A stretch of DNA of 64,000 nt from JAAZHD01 sp012510895 (GTDB lineage Bacteria; Bacillota; Clostridia; Caldicoprobacterales; DTU083). The stretch covers positions 62,001 through 126,000 of the forward strand of contig JBMNJC010000010.1 in the NCBI GenBank assembly GCA_050951465.1, given 5' to 3'. Below, in pieces: positions 27,983 through 37,218 of the stretch (its first letter is position 1; the number at the start of each line of letters is the position of its first letter). Below the pieces are notes generated by a model. The model was not told the DNA's origin. It saw only the letters and a program-made list of their open reading frames with translations, and searched no databases. A program made the position numbers and the translations under genes.

Positions 27983-29665
27983 TTGAAGAAGCTCACCGGA
28001 GCACAGGCTTTGATAGAATGTTTGAAGGAGCAGAAGGTAGATCTGATATTTGGATACCCCGGCGGTGCCGTTCTGCCCATTTACGATGTTTTATACAATA
28101 CAGAGGAAATAACTCATATCCTTACAGCCCATGAGCAGGGTGCAACCCATGCGGCATGCGGATATGCACGGGCTGCCGGCAGACCCGGTGTGGTACTGGT
28201 AACTTCCGGCCCCGGAGCTACCAATACAGTAACCGGAATCGCCGATGCATATATGGATTCGGTGCCCCTGGTGGTATTAACCGGTCAGGTAACCACTAAT
28301 CTTTTGGGGCGGGACTCCTTTCAGGAGGTAGACATTGCCGGTATCACAACGCCTATTACCAAACACAATTATATTGTCAAAGATGCGGAAAGACTGCCCC
28401 ATATCATCAGGGAAGCTTTTGATATAGCAACAAGCGGACGTCCCGGGCCTGTTGTGGTGGATATTCCCAAGGATGTCCAAAATGCCGTGATTAATTATTA
28501 CCCGGGCAGCGATGCACCCATGGAATGGAAAACCCGTCGCAAATGGTATGAAGAAGCAGATAATAATCCTGAGAATATAGAAAAGGCCCTTGAATTCATA
28601 GGAAGCTGCTTAAGGCCTGTAATCTATGCCGGAGGCGGGGTTAATATTGCCGGCAGCCACAAGGAACTTCTTAAGTTTGCAGAAAAAATCAAGGCGCCGG
28701 TATGCGTCTCCCTTATGGGAATGGGCGCTTTTCCCGGAGAACACCCTTATTTCCTGGGCATGGTGGGCATGCACGGTACCCGTTATGCAAACTATGCTGT
28801 ATCCGGAAGCGACTGCCTGATTGCAGTAGGCGCCCGCTTCAGCGATCGTGTGGTTTCCAAGGTGGAGAAGTTTGCTCCGCAGGCTAAAATCATCCACATA
28901 GATATCGATCCTGCTGAGATCAGCAAAAATGTTACAACCCATATTCCCATATGCGGCGATGTAAAAGAGATTTTAACAGAACTTATTGACAGGGCAGCTG
29001 AAAGGGAAGAAAACGACTGGAATGAACAGATTCGGGAATGGAAAGAAAAATATCCTCTTAGGTATCGCGGCAAGGGCCCCTTAAGCCCTCAGTATGTTAT
29101 CGAAAAACTGTATGAACTTACTGAAGGAAAAGCTGTAATCACCACTGAGGTCGGCCAGAATCAAATGTGGGCAGCCCAGTTTTATAAATATTCAGAACCC
29201 AGAACCTTTATAACATCCGGAGGCCTGGGCGCAATGGGTTTTGGCCTTGGAGCGGCAATAGGCGCCTCTTTGGCAAGGCCTGACCGCAAGGTAGTCAATG
29301 TTGCCGGAGACGGCAGCTTTAAGATGAATTCTACTGAGCTGGCCACCGTTTCCAAGTATAAACTTCCAATAGTTCAGCTGGTGCTTAATAATCATACCCT
29401 GGGCATGGTTCGTCAATGGCAGGATTTATTCTTCCAGGGACGTTTCTCACAGAGCACATTAGGTCCGGATGTTGATTTCATAAAACTGGCTTATGCATAT
29501 GGAATCAAAGGTTATAAAATCAGTGCTAATGAAGAAGTGGAAGATGTATTAAAAGAGGCGCTGTCCTTAAATGAGCCTGTCCTGATTGAATGCGACATAA
29601 GCCCCAATGAGAAGGTTTATCCAATGGTAGCTCCCGGAGAGGCCATTGATAATGTAATAGATTAA
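27983..29665 (+). CDS. ilvB: Acetolactate synthase large subunit
   Basis: Thiamine-diphosphate enzyme that makes acetolactate or acetohydroxybutyrate, the first shared step of branched-chain amino acid synthesis. It has 560 residues, full length. The catalytic Glu is E51 in TAHEQGATHAACGYAR, the RDSFQEVD region is present, and the cofactor motif GDGSFKMNSTELATVSKY occurs near residue 440. The start is TTG 27983 after AGGGGAGG. No regulatory subunit gene (ilvN) follows, which is unusual for a biosynthetic enzyme; it may lie elsewhere. The catabolic enzyme (AlsS) is less likely given the family features. Confidence 0.95.
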   Translation: MKKLTGAQALIECLKEQKVDLIFGYPGGAVLPIYDVLYNTEEITHILTAHEQGATHAACGYARAAGRPGVVLVTSGPGATNTVTGIADAYMDSVPLVVLTGQVTTNLLGRDSFQEVDIAGITTPITKHNYIVKDAERLPHIIREAFDIATSGRPGPVVVDIPKDVQNAVINYYPGSDAPMEWKTRRKWYEEADNNPENIEKALEFIGSCLRPVIYAGGGVNIAGSHKELLKFAEKIKAPVCVSLMGMGAFPGEHPYFLGMVGMHGTRYANYAVSGSDCLIAVGARFSDRVVSKVEKFAPQAKIIHIDIDPAEISKNVTTHIPICGDVKEILTELIDRAAEREENDWNEQIREWKEKYPLRYRGKGPLSPQYVIEKLYELTEGKAVITTEVGQNQMWAAQFYKYSEPRTFITSGGLGAMGFGLGAAIGASLARPDRKVVNVAGDGSFKMNSTELATVSKYKLPIVQLVLNNHTLGMVRQWQDLFFQGRFSQSTLGPDVDFIKLAYAYGIKGYKISANEEVEDVLKEALSLNEPVLIECDISPNEKVYPMVAPGEAIDNVID

Positions 29666-29688
29666 AAAAGCATGATTTTTCTTGAGAT

Positions 29689-29730
29689 AAAGCTTGTTTA
29701 TATGTTAGCATATAAGCGGGCTTTATTTTT
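29689..29730 (+). terminator. Terminator of ilvB
   Basis: A 16-pair stem (AAAGCTTGTTTATATG against CATATAAGCGGGCTTT, with several G-T pairs) and a four-base loop, followed by TATTTTTT. Confidence 0.9.
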
Positions 29731-29766
29731 TAAGTAAATAATCGGCTTAAACAGGAAGTGTTTTTT

Positions 29767-30066
29767 ATGATTATTAAAAAGATGCTGCTTGCATCAGTCA
29801 TAATCATTGTCTTTGTATTATTTGCCCTGACAGGATGCATGCCCGGCAACGAATATTACAGCGAGGAGAAGCCGGCAGGGTTTCTTTGGGGCATCTGGCA
29901 TGGATGGATTGCCCCCATATCCCTGATTGCCGGGTTGTTTGACAGAAATATCCGGGTTTATGAAGTGTTCAATACCGGCTGGTGGTATGATTTTGGTTTT
30001 TATATTGCCATTGTCAGCGGCTTCGGCGGCTTGTCCCTTACAAGAAAAAAGCGCTCCGATAAATAG
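29767..30066 (+). CDS. Small lipoprotein-like membrane protein, function unknown
   Basis: A 99-residue protein. The N-terminal hydrophobic stretch ends in FALTGC, a lipobox-like sequence that could be lipidated. Two more hydrophobic segments follow (WIAPISLIAGLF and FGFYIAIVSGFGG) and the tail is basic (TRKKRSDK). ATG 29767 fits AGGAAG upstream. Similar short proteins with the WHGWIAPIS and YDFGF pattern occur widely as uncharacterised genes. The stop lies within the loop of the terminator shared with the next gene. Confidence 0.7.
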   Translation: MIIKKMLLASVIIIVFVLFALTGCMPGNEYYSEEKPAGFLWGIWHGWIAPISLIAGLFDRNIRVYEVFNTGWWYDFGFYIAIVSGFGGLSLTRKKRSDK

Positions 30067-30074
30067 CGGAGCGC
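30045..30074. terminator. Shared terminator of the convergent gene pair
   Basis: GCGCTCCG and CGGAGCGC arms (30051-30058, 30067-30074). A run of A on the left makes it a strong terminator for the minus-strand gene. Confidence 0.85.
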
Positions 30075-30084
30075 ACTTGCGTTT

Positions 30085-30855
30085 TTACAGCACAATGCCA
30101 AAGTATTTCTTCAGGGCGCTGTGAAATTCTTCTTCCGTGGCGGGCACAAAGGTGGTAACGCCTTCCTCAGTAAAGATGCGAAACTCCTTATCGGCAACGG
30201 TAACCCGCCCGTTGGGTGTTCGAATGGATACCATATTCTGTTTTCTGAAGATGGAGTCAGGAGAGTGTTCGCACCAGAAACTGGGCATGATAAAATCTAT
30301 GGGAAGCTGTACTTCTTCGGTAAATGAATATAAACGGGACCATTGGCCGTGGCGTATTTCTTCCAGAACCCAGCCTAAAAAGTCATCCTTTTTAAGACGG
30401 TAGGAGCCGTTATCCTGCTTGAAAACCACATCCAAAACGAAGGGAATGGGCCAGGTGGGTATATTGCCGCCGACTCCCACGTCACAGAGATAGGGGATGC
30501 CGTCATCGGTTTCTACCTTAAGAATATGATGCCGGCGCATGGGAATGCCGGTTTCATCCCTTAAAAATCTTGCCATATAACTGGTAACGGTAAAGCCCAG
30601 TTCCAACAGCAGCCAGCGGAAGAGAGCATTCAGCTCAAAACAGTAGCCCCCTCTTTTATTTATGACAATCTTTTTATAAAGATCAGGTATTTCCAGGGAC
30701 AGGGGTCTGCCGTACATAACATCCAGGTTTTCGTAGGGAACGGATTTAAGATGGGCTTCCTGCAGCCCGGCCAGAGTTTCATAGGTGTTGCCAAGCGGTC
30801 CTTTATAGCCTATTCGTTCCAAATAACCATCAACTGTACAGTCTTTTATATCCAT
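30085..30855 (-). CDS. Arylamine N-acetyltransferase
   Basis: Cytoplasmic enzyme that transfers acetyl from acetyl-CoA to aromatic amines or hydrazines; the natural substrate in bacteria is often unknown. It has 256 residues. The Cys-His-Asp triad is intact: Cys in NKRGGYCFELN near residue 70, His in RRHHILKV near 108, and Asp in YLCDVGVGG near 124. ATG 30855 is preceded by GGAGGAAG on the minus strand. The frame is open further upstream, but that part has no family likeness. Firm family call. Confidence 0.93.
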   Translation of the reverse strand: MDIKDCTVDGYLERIGYKGPLGNTYETLAGLQEAHLKSVPYENLDVMYGRPLSLEIPDLYKKIVINKRGGYCFELNALFRWLLLELGFTVTSYMARFLRDETGIPMRRHHILKVETDDGIPYLCDVGVGGNIPTWPIPFVLDVVFKQDNGSYRLKKDDFLGWVLEEIRHGQWSRLYSFTEEVQLPIDFIMPSFWCEHSPDSIFRKQNMVSIRTPNGRVTVADKEFRIFTEEGVTTFVPATEEEFHSALKKYFGIVL

Positions 30856-31067
30856 TTTTGCTTCCTCCGTAATGTTTTCAATTTTGCTCAGAAACATTTT
30901 AATCACATTATACATGATAGAATATGCTTTTTCCACTTTAAGCTCAGAATCTTCACAAAACTAATAATTATTCATGTTCACAAAACATAGGCATACTGAT
31001 ATACTAAAGGATAATAATTCAGGATTTGACCTGCGCTGAAGTGTTTTTATTTATATTTGGAGGAGTA

Positions 31068-31934
31068 ATGATTAAATTCAGGCTGACAAAACGAGTCGGT
31101 GTACTGGGCATGGCCGCCAATATATTCCTGCTTGTTATAAAGCTTGCGGCAGGTTATTTGAGCCGGAGCCAGGCCATGATTGCGGACGGCTTCAATTCTG
31201 CCGGCGATGTGTTTGCTTCTGTCATGACATTAATCGGCAACCGCATTGCCAGTAAACCAGTGGACAAGGATCATCCCTACGGTCATGGAAAAGCGGAGCA
31301 CATATTTTCCTTAATTATAAGTCTTTCCCTGATGGTGGTAGGCGTCCAGGTTCTTAAATCATCGGTGTATTCCATAGTTAATCGTGAGAAATTCGCCTTT
31401 TCCCTGTGGCTGGTGACCGTTGCCCTGGCTACCATTATAATAAAATTAACCCTGTATATTTATACAAGAACTGTCGGAAAGAGAACCAGCAGTCTGCTCA
31501 TAACGGCCAATGCTGCAGACCATAGAAACGATGTCCTGCTTACAACCGGAACCCTGCTGGGAATTCTCTTTGGTTTATTTGGCATTTACTGGGCAGACGG
31601 TGTTGTAGGACTTGGAATATCGGCCTGGATAATAATTACCGGAGTACGGATATTTTTTTCCGCCTACCGGGTGCTGATGGATACGAATATTGACCAGCCG
31701 TCTCTGGACAAAATCCGGGTTCTGGTAGAGGCCATTCCCGGGGTTGATCATGTGGATGATATTACATCCAAGCCCATTGGAGAGAATTATATCATCATTA
31801 TAAAAGTTTCAGTGGACAGATCCCTGTCCGTTGAGGAAGGTCACGATATTGCCGCCCAGGTAAAGTATAAGCTCAAAGACTCCTGTAAGAATAATAGACT
31901 GTCTGATGTAGTTGTCCATGTAAATCCCGTATAA
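31068..31934 (+). CDS. Cation diffusion facilitator (divalent metal exporter)
   Basis: Membrane protein exporting Zn, Fe, Mn or similar divalent ions in exchange for protons, 288 residues. Six helices are expected. The metal sites are visible as AMIADGFNSAGD (TM2, near residue 34) and AADHRNDVLLT (TM5, near 146), and the loop DHPYGHGKAEH near 66 is the classic CDF motif. A cytoplasmic ferredoxin-like C-terminal domain spans about 205-288. ATG 31068 sits just behind TTGGAGGAG. Metal choice cannot be told from sequence. Confidence 0.93.
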   Translation: MIKFRLTKRVGVLGMAANIFLLVIKLAAGYLSRSQAMIADGFNSAGDVFASVMTLIGNRIASKPVDKDHPYGHGKAEHIFSLIISLSLMVVGVQVLKSSVYSIVNREKFAFSLWLVTVALATIIIKLTLYIYTRTVGKRTSSLLITANAADHRNDVLLTTGTLLGILFGLFGIYWADGVVGLGISAWIIITGVRIFFSAYRVLMDTNIDQPSLDKIRVLVEAIPGVDHVDDITSKPIGENYIIIIKVSVDRSLSVEEGHDIAAQVKYKLKDSCKNNRLSDVVVHVNPV

Positions 31935-31993
31935 ATATCCCTGGCCGATATTATTAACCAAGCCTCTTTGAGGACCGTCAGGAAAGCTTGTAA

Positions 31994-32022
31994 TTGCCGC
32001 ATTTAATGAAATAGTATATACT
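31994..32022 (+). promoter_or_regulatory. Promoter of the M29 aminopeptidase gene
   Basis: TTGCCG, 17-base spacer, TATACT (32017-32022), about 50 bases before the start codon. Confidence 0.65.
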
Positions 32023-32070
32023 GTAAACCAGAGAAAGGAAGCAGGAGCAGGAAAAGGGAGGAAGAAACAG

Positions 32071-33183
32071 ATGGATCCTAGAATTAGAACACTGGCAAAT
32101 AAACTGATTAATTATTCCTGTGAACTTAAAGAAGGAGAAAAAGTATTAATTGAAAGCATAGGCCTGGAACCCCCTCTGATCAAGGAACTGATACGGGAAG
32201 CCTATAATGCGGGGGCAATTCCCTTTGTCTCCATTAAGGACAATGAGATCAACCGGGTGCTTTTCAGCAAGTGCACTCCTGAACAAATGAAGATGATGGC
32301 CGGATATGAGGCGGCGCGTATGTCCGACATGGATGCTTACATCGGTGTCCGTTCCGGACGAAACGCCTTTGAACTGTCCGATGTCCCGGCGGACAAAATG
32401 GATATTTATATGAAGCATTTCTGGCATGAAGTTCACGGGAAGATAAGGGTTCCCAAAACAAAATGGGTGGTTTTAAGGTATCCTTCAGACTCCATGGCCC
32501 AGCTGGCCCAGATGAGCACGGAAGCTTTTGAGGATTTTTATTTTGATGTCTGCAATCTTGACTACTCAAAAATCTCCAGAGCCATGGATCCTTTGGTTGA
32601 GCTGATGGACAAGACGGATAAGGTTCGCATTGCCGGAAAAGGCACTGACCTTACATTTTCCATTAGGGGGCTGCCCAGCATCAAGTGCGATGGTAAGCTT
32701 AACATTCCTGACGGGGAAATCTACACAGCGCCCGTAAAAGACTCGGTAAACGGAGTTTTAACCTACAATACCCCCTCTGAATACAACGGTTTTACTTTCC
32801 GGGATATCCGGCTGATCTTCAGGGACGGGAAAATCGTGGATGCAAAGGCAAATGACAGTGAACGGCTCAACAAAATACTTGATACTGACGAAGGTGCCAG
32901 GTACATAGGCGAATTTGCCATAGGCGTCAACCCCTATATCACCAAGCCCATGAATGATACCCTCTTTGATGAGAAAATAGCAGGTTCTTTTCACTTTACT
33001 CCGGGCAGCTGTTATGACGAATGTGATAATGGGAATAAGTCTGCTGTTCATTGGGATCTCATCTGTATCCAAACACCTGAATACGGCGGCGGGGAAATCT
33101 ATTTCGATGATGTGCTGATCAGGAAGGACGGCCGCTTTGTCCTGCCCTCCCTGGAAGCCCTTAATCCCGAAAACCTGAAATAG
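32071..33183 (+). CDS. M29-family metallo-aminopeptidase
   Basis: Cytoplasmic thermophilic-type (AmpS/PepS, M29) aminopeptidase, 370 residues. Expected metal ligands appear in order: Glu of DGEIYTAP near 213, Glu of YIGEFAIGVNP near 283, His of SFHFTPG near 310, and the His/Asp pair of AVHWDLI near 328. The family is usually about 400 residues, so this is a slightly short but complete member. ATG 32071 follows GGGAGGAAG. It has its own promoter, and no terminator separates it clearly from the next gene. Confidence 0.9.
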   Translation: MDPRIRTLANKLINYSCELKEGEKVLIESIGLEPPLIKELIREAYNAGAIPFVSIKDNEINRVLFSKCTPEQMKMMAGYEAARMSDMDAYIGVRSGRNAFELSDVPADKMDIYMKHFWHEVHGKIRVPKTKWVVLRYPSDSMAQLAQMSTEAFEDFYFDVCNLDYSKISRAMDPLVELMDKTDKVRIAGKGTDLTFSIRGLPSIKCDGKLNIPDGEIYTAPVKDSVNGVLTYNTPSEYNGFTFRDIRLIFRDGKIVDAKANDSERLNKILDTDEGARYIGEFAIGVNPYITKPMNDTLFDEKIAGSFHFTPGSCYDECDNGNKSAVHWDLICIQTPEYGGGEIYFDDVLIRKDGRFVLPSLEALNPENLK

Positions 33184-33210
33184 AAGCCAAATTAAAGTGG
33201 AAGGGTGAAA

Positions 33211-33261
33211 ATGGAAAGAACCGGGACAAAAAATATAAAGATATGGAGAAATTATGGATAA
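33211..33261 (+). CDS. Possible 16-residue leader peptide before the NYN gene
   Basis: ATG 33211 with AAGGGTG upstream opens a 16-codon frame that ends at 33261, overlapping the first codons of the next gene. The overlap geometry would allow translational coupling. Such a short frame can also occur by chance. Confidence 0.25.
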   Translation: MERTGTKNIKIWRNYG

Positions 33262-34228
33262 ACAAAATTATGCAATATTTATAGACCTGGAAAACACCGG
33301 CGGAAAATCTGCCACTTTGAACCAGGTCATAGAAAAGGTAAAAATAAGGGGAGATATCCTGATTGGGAAAGTCTACGGCTATCAGGAGGCTTTTTCCAAT
33401 CTGAAGGAAGTGCTCTTATCCAATACCTTCAGTGTTGTGCCCTCTATCAAATACGGCGCAAACCAAAAAAACAATCTGGACATACAGCTTGTTATTGATG
33501 CTCTTGATGTGGCCTATACCAACGACCTGATCGACTGCTTCTGCATCGTATCCGGTGACAGCGATTATACGCCTCTGGTTGGCAAGCTTAAATCCATGGG
33601 AAAATATGTGCTGGGCATTTCCCGGTCGGAGGTAGCTTCCAATATTTTCATTAAAGCATGCAATGAATTTATTTTCCTGGAATCGGTAACCACCAATTCC
33701 GGCAGTCAGGAAGGCGAGGATGTCTCAAATGACATGGAAGACCTGCTTAAGATACTGGAGAAAATAATTAATGACCAGTCCGATGCAGAAGGAACCCTTT
33801 TTGTCAGTGAACTTAAGAAAACCCTGCTCAGGCTGCGTCCCGACTTCAGTGAAAAAAGCTATGGCTTTAACTCCTTCGGTAAGCTGCTGAATACCTTGGA
33901 ATCCAGGTACAATACCATTCAGGTGTTTGGAGATACCAATTCATTAAAGGTAAAAATGAAAGGGGAAAGCAAGGCTGTATCAAGGGAAATCACGAAATAT
34001 AATTGGATAAGCATTGTGCAGAATCACTTGAACAAACTGAAGAGCAACGGATTTAACAGGGTAAATCCCAGCATTATTAAATCCGAACTGCAGAAGGAGT
34101 TTCCTGCCTTTGACGAACGTCAGATAGGCTATAAGAAATTCAGCGATATGATGAAGCGTCTGGAGCGGGAAAACATTATTTCCATTGAATTCAATGAAGC
34201 TAAAACCATGCTGATAAAAATTTTGTGA
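33254..34228 (+). CDS. NYN (PIN-like) RNase domain protein with two OST-HTH/LOTUS domains
   Basis: A 324-residue protein. The N-terminal NYN/LabA-like domain (residues 5-150) carries the acidic residues of PIN-fold nucleases: FIDLENTG near 10, LDIQLVIDALD near 76 and VSGDSDYTPLV near 98. Two OST-HTH (LOTUS) modules follow, about 165-235 (FSEKSYGFNSFGKLLNTL) and 250-324 (FDERQIGYKKFSDMMKRL), which bind RNA (G-rich or structured) in known relatives. It probably binds and cuts RNA; the target is unknown. ATG 33254 has GGAG at 33244 and overlaps a tiny upstream frame. Confidence 0.88.
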   Translation: MDKQNYAIFIDLENTGGKSATLNQVIEKVKIRGDILIGKVYGYQEAFSNLKEVLLSNTFSVVPSIKYGANQKNNLDIQLVIDALDVAYTNDLIDCFCIVSGDSDYTPLVGKLKSMGKYVLGISRSEVASNIFIKACNEFIFLESVTTNSGSQEGEDVSNDMEDLLKILEKIINDQSDAEGTLFVSELKKTLLRLRPDFSEKSYGFNSFGKLLNTLESRYNTIQVFGDTNSLKVKMKGESKAVSREITKYNWISIVQNHLNKLKSNGFNRVNPSIIKSELQKEFPAFDERQIGYKKFSDMMKRLERENIISIEFNEAKTMLIKIL

Positions 34229-34231
34229 TTC

Positions 34232-34271
34232 AAAGCCGGCTTCGGTATAATTTATACCGGGGCCTTTGTTT
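34232..34271 (+). terminator. Terminator after the NYN-LOTUS gene
   Basis: AAAGCC/GGCCTTT outer arms and CGGTATAA/TTATACCG inner arms, followed by TGTTTT. Confidence 0.85.
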
Positions 34272-34331
34272 TATGATTTCATTAAATTCAATATTTCAAA
34301 TTACTTTAAGAAAGGAAAGGTGGCAGTCGGT

Positions 34332-35417
34332 ATGATAAAGGTAGGGAAAACTGTCTTTGAGATGCCTCCGGCAGAGGGCAATCCGAGGAACAGCGAAGGA
34401 GCTTTTATTGAACTGAGTGACGGCAGACTAATGTTTGTGTACAGCCATTATATCGGGGACAGCTATGCTGACGATGCAGCTGCAGCCATTGCCAAATGTT
34501 ATTCCTCGGACCGGGGAGAAACCTGGTCGCAGCGGCAGATTATTGTCATGCCCGATGAGCACAAGGTCAGGAATATAATGAGCGTATCGCTTTTAAGGAT
34601 GAAGAACGGGGATATCGGGCTCTTTTATTTAATCCGTTACGGCTGGCATGACATGCGCCTTCACTTAAGAAGATCATCCGATGAAGGGGAAACCTGGGGT
34701 GAGCCCATATGCTGCATAAATGCACCTGGATATTTCGTTACCAATAACGACCGTGTAGTAAGGCTGTCTTCAGGCCGCCTTATAATACCAGCCGCCAGGC
34801 ATAACAAGCTGAGAGACTCGGAAGCAGGAAGCAGACAATGGGACAGCAAGGCTGTTTCGTACTTCTATTATTCAGACGATGACGGATACACATGGAATGA
34901 AGCCAGGAATTTTACTGCACTTAACAGTTTCCATACTGCCAGCGGTTTGCAGGAACCCGGCGTAGTAGAGCTGAAAAACGGGGTATTGTGGGCCTGGGCA
35001 AGAACTGATCTGGGCACCCAGTATGAAATGTTTTCCATAGACAGCGGAGAGTCATGGACATCGCCGGAACCCTCCGTATTCACATCGCCTTGTTCGCCGC
35101 TTTCGATGAAGAGAATTCCGAAGAATGGTTATCTCTTTGCTGTCTGGAATCCCATTCCCAACTATCAGACCCGAGCCATTGTCAGGGGCAGCGGGGGCAG
35201 AACCCCCTTGGTGGCAGCCGTAAGCAAGGATGAAGGCAAAACATGGGACAATTTTGTAATTGTTGAGGACGACCCGGATGCCGGCTACTGCTATACTGCC
35301 ATATATTTTATTGATGATGCGGTGCTTCTGGCTTATTGTGCCGGCAGCGCGGATGACGGAACATGTCTTGCCAGGCTGCGAATTAAGAAGATCCTGTTAT
35401 CCGAGCTTAAGTTATAA
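34332..35417 (+). CDS. Sialidase-like beta-propeller protein with five Asp boxes
   Basis: A 361-residue six-bladed propeller of the exo-alpha-sialidase (BNR) type. Asp-box motifs are visible as SSDRGETW, SSDEGETWG, SDDDGYTWN, SIDSGESW and SKDEGKTWD, spaced along the chain. There is no signal peptide, so it acts inside the cell or is not a classical secreted sialidase. ATG 34332 is behind AAAGGTGG. It heads a run of genes that includes a NanA/DapA-like lyase and a SIS gene. It may act on sialo-oligosaccharides or a related acidic sugar; the fold is also used by other glycosidases. Confidence 0.8.
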   Translation: MIKVGKTVFEMPPAEGNPRNSEGAFIELSDGRLMFVYSHYIGDSYADDAAAAIAKCYSSDRGETWSQRQIIVMPDEHKVRNIMSVSLLRMKNGDIGLFYLIRYGWHDMRLHLRRSSDEGETWGEPICCINAPGYFVTNNDRVVRLSSGRLIIPAARHNKLRDSEAGSRQWDSKAVSYFYYSDDDGYTWNEARNFTALNSFHTASGLQEPGVVELKNGVLWAWARTDLGTQYEMFSIDSGESWTSPEPSVFTSPCSPLSMKRIPKNGYLFAVWNPIPNYQTRAIVRGSGGRTPLVAAVSKDEGKTWDNFVIVEDDPDAGYCYTAIYFIDDAVLLAYCAGSADDGTCLARLRIKKILLSELKL

Positions 35418-35466
35418 GAAAATAAAGTTGCAGGAAAATTTGGTTAAAAAGGGGGGTGGACCTTTA

Positions 35467-36183
35467 ATGAAACCGATAAATTACGGTCTGTCTTTTATCT
35501 CCGGCAGATGGCCTGAAAACAGGGTGCGCTTCTGGGTTGAGTCCCGCATGAGGTATATAGATGAAGTAAACAAGATCACAGAGGATTATTACCAATGCGG
35601 GGCCTGCAAGAGTGAAGATACTTTTGCTGAAAAGGATTTGTTTTACAAGGATAATTATGATTTCACGCCTGTATTTGGTCCTGAGTACGGGATTATCTTC
35701 AGGCGCAAGGCATATCTTAACGACAACTATAAATCCTGCCTTAAGGCTGCCGATATGTGGCAGGGACAGGATTATAAACTTAAAGAAGCAGATCATGCAA
35801 AACTGCTTGAGAGCAATGCAGATATAAGAAGGGCCACTCATGAGGCCATACCGCTTGTCGCACAGACGGAAATAGCCAATGAAGAACTGGGCATAAGGGC
35901 AATCATTGAATATCCGATAAAAACTATGAATATCAATGACGACAGGGATATCTATCAGGTGGATACAGGGCCTGTCCTTCTGCCTGATCTGTCAAAGAGG
36001 CATGAACGCATAGTTGACGGCATTTCGCTGGCATACATCGCTTTCAATGTAAGCACCGTTGCTGATTTTGTAATTGAAGCACCTACGCCCGTCATGGAAA
36101 ATGGAAAAGAAATATGCAAGGTTTACCATTACTCAAGGATAATTAGCTTAAAGTCAAAGAATACCGTCTATGAGGCTTATTAA
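35467..36183 (+). CDS. Unknown protein in the sialidase-lyase cluster
   Basis: A 238-residue soluble protein that I cannot assign. It has no signal or membrane segments. Features that can be seen: a Cys pair YQCGACKSED near residue 43, a mixed alpha/beta pattern, and PVVLLP-like strands (TGPVLLPDLSKRHERIVDG) near 168. ATG 35467 has a run of G upstream (AAGGGGGGTGG). It lies 49 bases after the sialidase-like gene and ahead of the lyase, so a role in the same sugar pathway is likely. Confidence 0.6.
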   Translation: MKPINYGLSFISGRWPENRVRFWVESRMRYIDEVNKITEDYYQCGACKSEDTFAEKDLFYKDNYDFTPVFGPEYGIIFRRKAYLNDNYKSCLKAADMWQGQDYKLKEADHAKLLESNADIRRATHEAIPLVAQTEIANEELGIRAIIEYPIKTMNINDDRDIYQVDTGPVLLPDLSKRHERIVDGISLAYIAFNVSTVADFVIEAPTPVMENGKEICKVYHYSRIISLKSKNTVYEAY

Positions 36184-36206
36184 ACCCGCTTAACGCTGTA
36201 TGTAAT

Positions 36207-36244
36207 GAGCCGGCTTATGCTCCTTATAATATAACAGCCGGCTC
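36207..36244 (+). terminator. Hairpin before the lyase gene
   Basis: Perfect nine-base arms GAGCCGGCT and AGCCGGCTC with a 20-base loop. The T-run is weak, so it may be a leaky terminator or RNA stabiliser inside the operon. Confidence 0.5.
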
Positions 36245-36271
36245 TGCTTAAACAAAGGGGAGGATATTTAC

Positions 36272-37150
36272 GTGTTAAAAGAAGGTTTTTATACCGCACT
36301 GGGAACCCCGGTGGATGAAGAAGGGAATATTATTAAAAAAAGTTTAATCCGGCATATTGAGGAACAAATAGAAGCCGGTGCATCAGGCCTGCTTTTGCTG
36401 GGCAGCATGGGCATGGAGCCCTATGTAAAGGAATCGGAGTACGGGAAGATCGTAAGAATTGCGGTTGATGCCGTGAAAGGCAGATGCCCCTTATTCGTCG
36501 GGGCAATGGACAATTCTGTCTGGAGGGTGAAGGAGAAGCTTTCCGCCATCGGCAAAGCCGATATTGACGGGATCGTTCTTACAACCCCCTATTATTATGC
36601 ATCGCCTGCAAAGGATATTACAGCGTATTTCAAGGCTGCTGCAGATGTTTCTTCTTATCCTGTGTATTTATACGATCTGGCGGTGGTTACAAAGGTAAAA
36701 ATCACTATGGAGATTATAAATGACCTTATTGATGACAAGAGGTTTGCCGGCATTAAGTCAGGGGACTTTCTGCTAAATAAGCAGCTGCTGAAGGCACCGG
36801 GAATAAGGAAGGATTTTTCTGTCCTGTTCAGCACCCTGGATCTCTTTGATGCAGCATACAATTACGGCATTACAAAAAATCTGGATGGAATGTTCAGCTG
36901 CACGCCCAAGAACGCCTCTAAGTGTTATTTGCATTTTGCCAAAGGGGAAATAGAAGAGGGGGCAAAGTACCTAAGCAATATTATTTCACTAAGGGATGTT
37001 TTTGTACTTTACGGCGTATTTCCTTCCTTCACGGCAGCCATGAATTTACTGGGATATGAAGGATGCTTCAGCCCGGACTATATGGGGAAGGTCGGGGAAG
37101 AAGCCAGGGAACATATTTCTGCCAAATTAAAGGAAATCGGAGAGCTGTAA
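36272..37150 (+). CDS. DapA/NanA-family aldolase (N-acetylneuraminate lyase-like)
   Basis: TIM-barrel class I aldolase, 292 residues. The Schiff-base lysine is in FAGIKSGDF near residue 165, with the catalytic Tyr in PVYLYDLAV near 134. The loop GSMGMEP near 45 replaces the usual GTTGE. Given its place between a sialidase-like gene and amino-sugar genes, cleavage of N-acetylneuraminate or a related keto acid is more likely than lysine synthesis. The start is GTG 36272 after AAGGGGAGG. The family is certain, the substrate is not. Confidence 0.85.
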   Translation: MLKEGFYTALGTPVDEEGNIIKKSLIRHIEEQIEAGASGLLLLGSMGMEPYVKESEYGKIVRIAVDAVKGRCPLFVGAMDNSVWRVKEKLSAIGKADIDGIVLTTPYYYASPAKDITAYFKAAADVSSYPVYLYDLAVVTKVKITMEIINDLIDDKRFAGIKSGDFLLNKQLLKAPGIRKDFSVLFSTLDLFDAAYNYGITKNLDGMFSCTPKNASKCYLHFAKGEIEEGAKYLSNIISLRDVFVLYGVFPSFTAAMNLLGYEGCFSPDYMGKVGEEAREHISAKLKEIGEL

Positions 37151-37218
37151 TTAATAGTTAACCTGATTCAGTTTAATAAGCTTATATTTGATCTTTGTAA
37201 ACAGGGGGTTTATTATGT

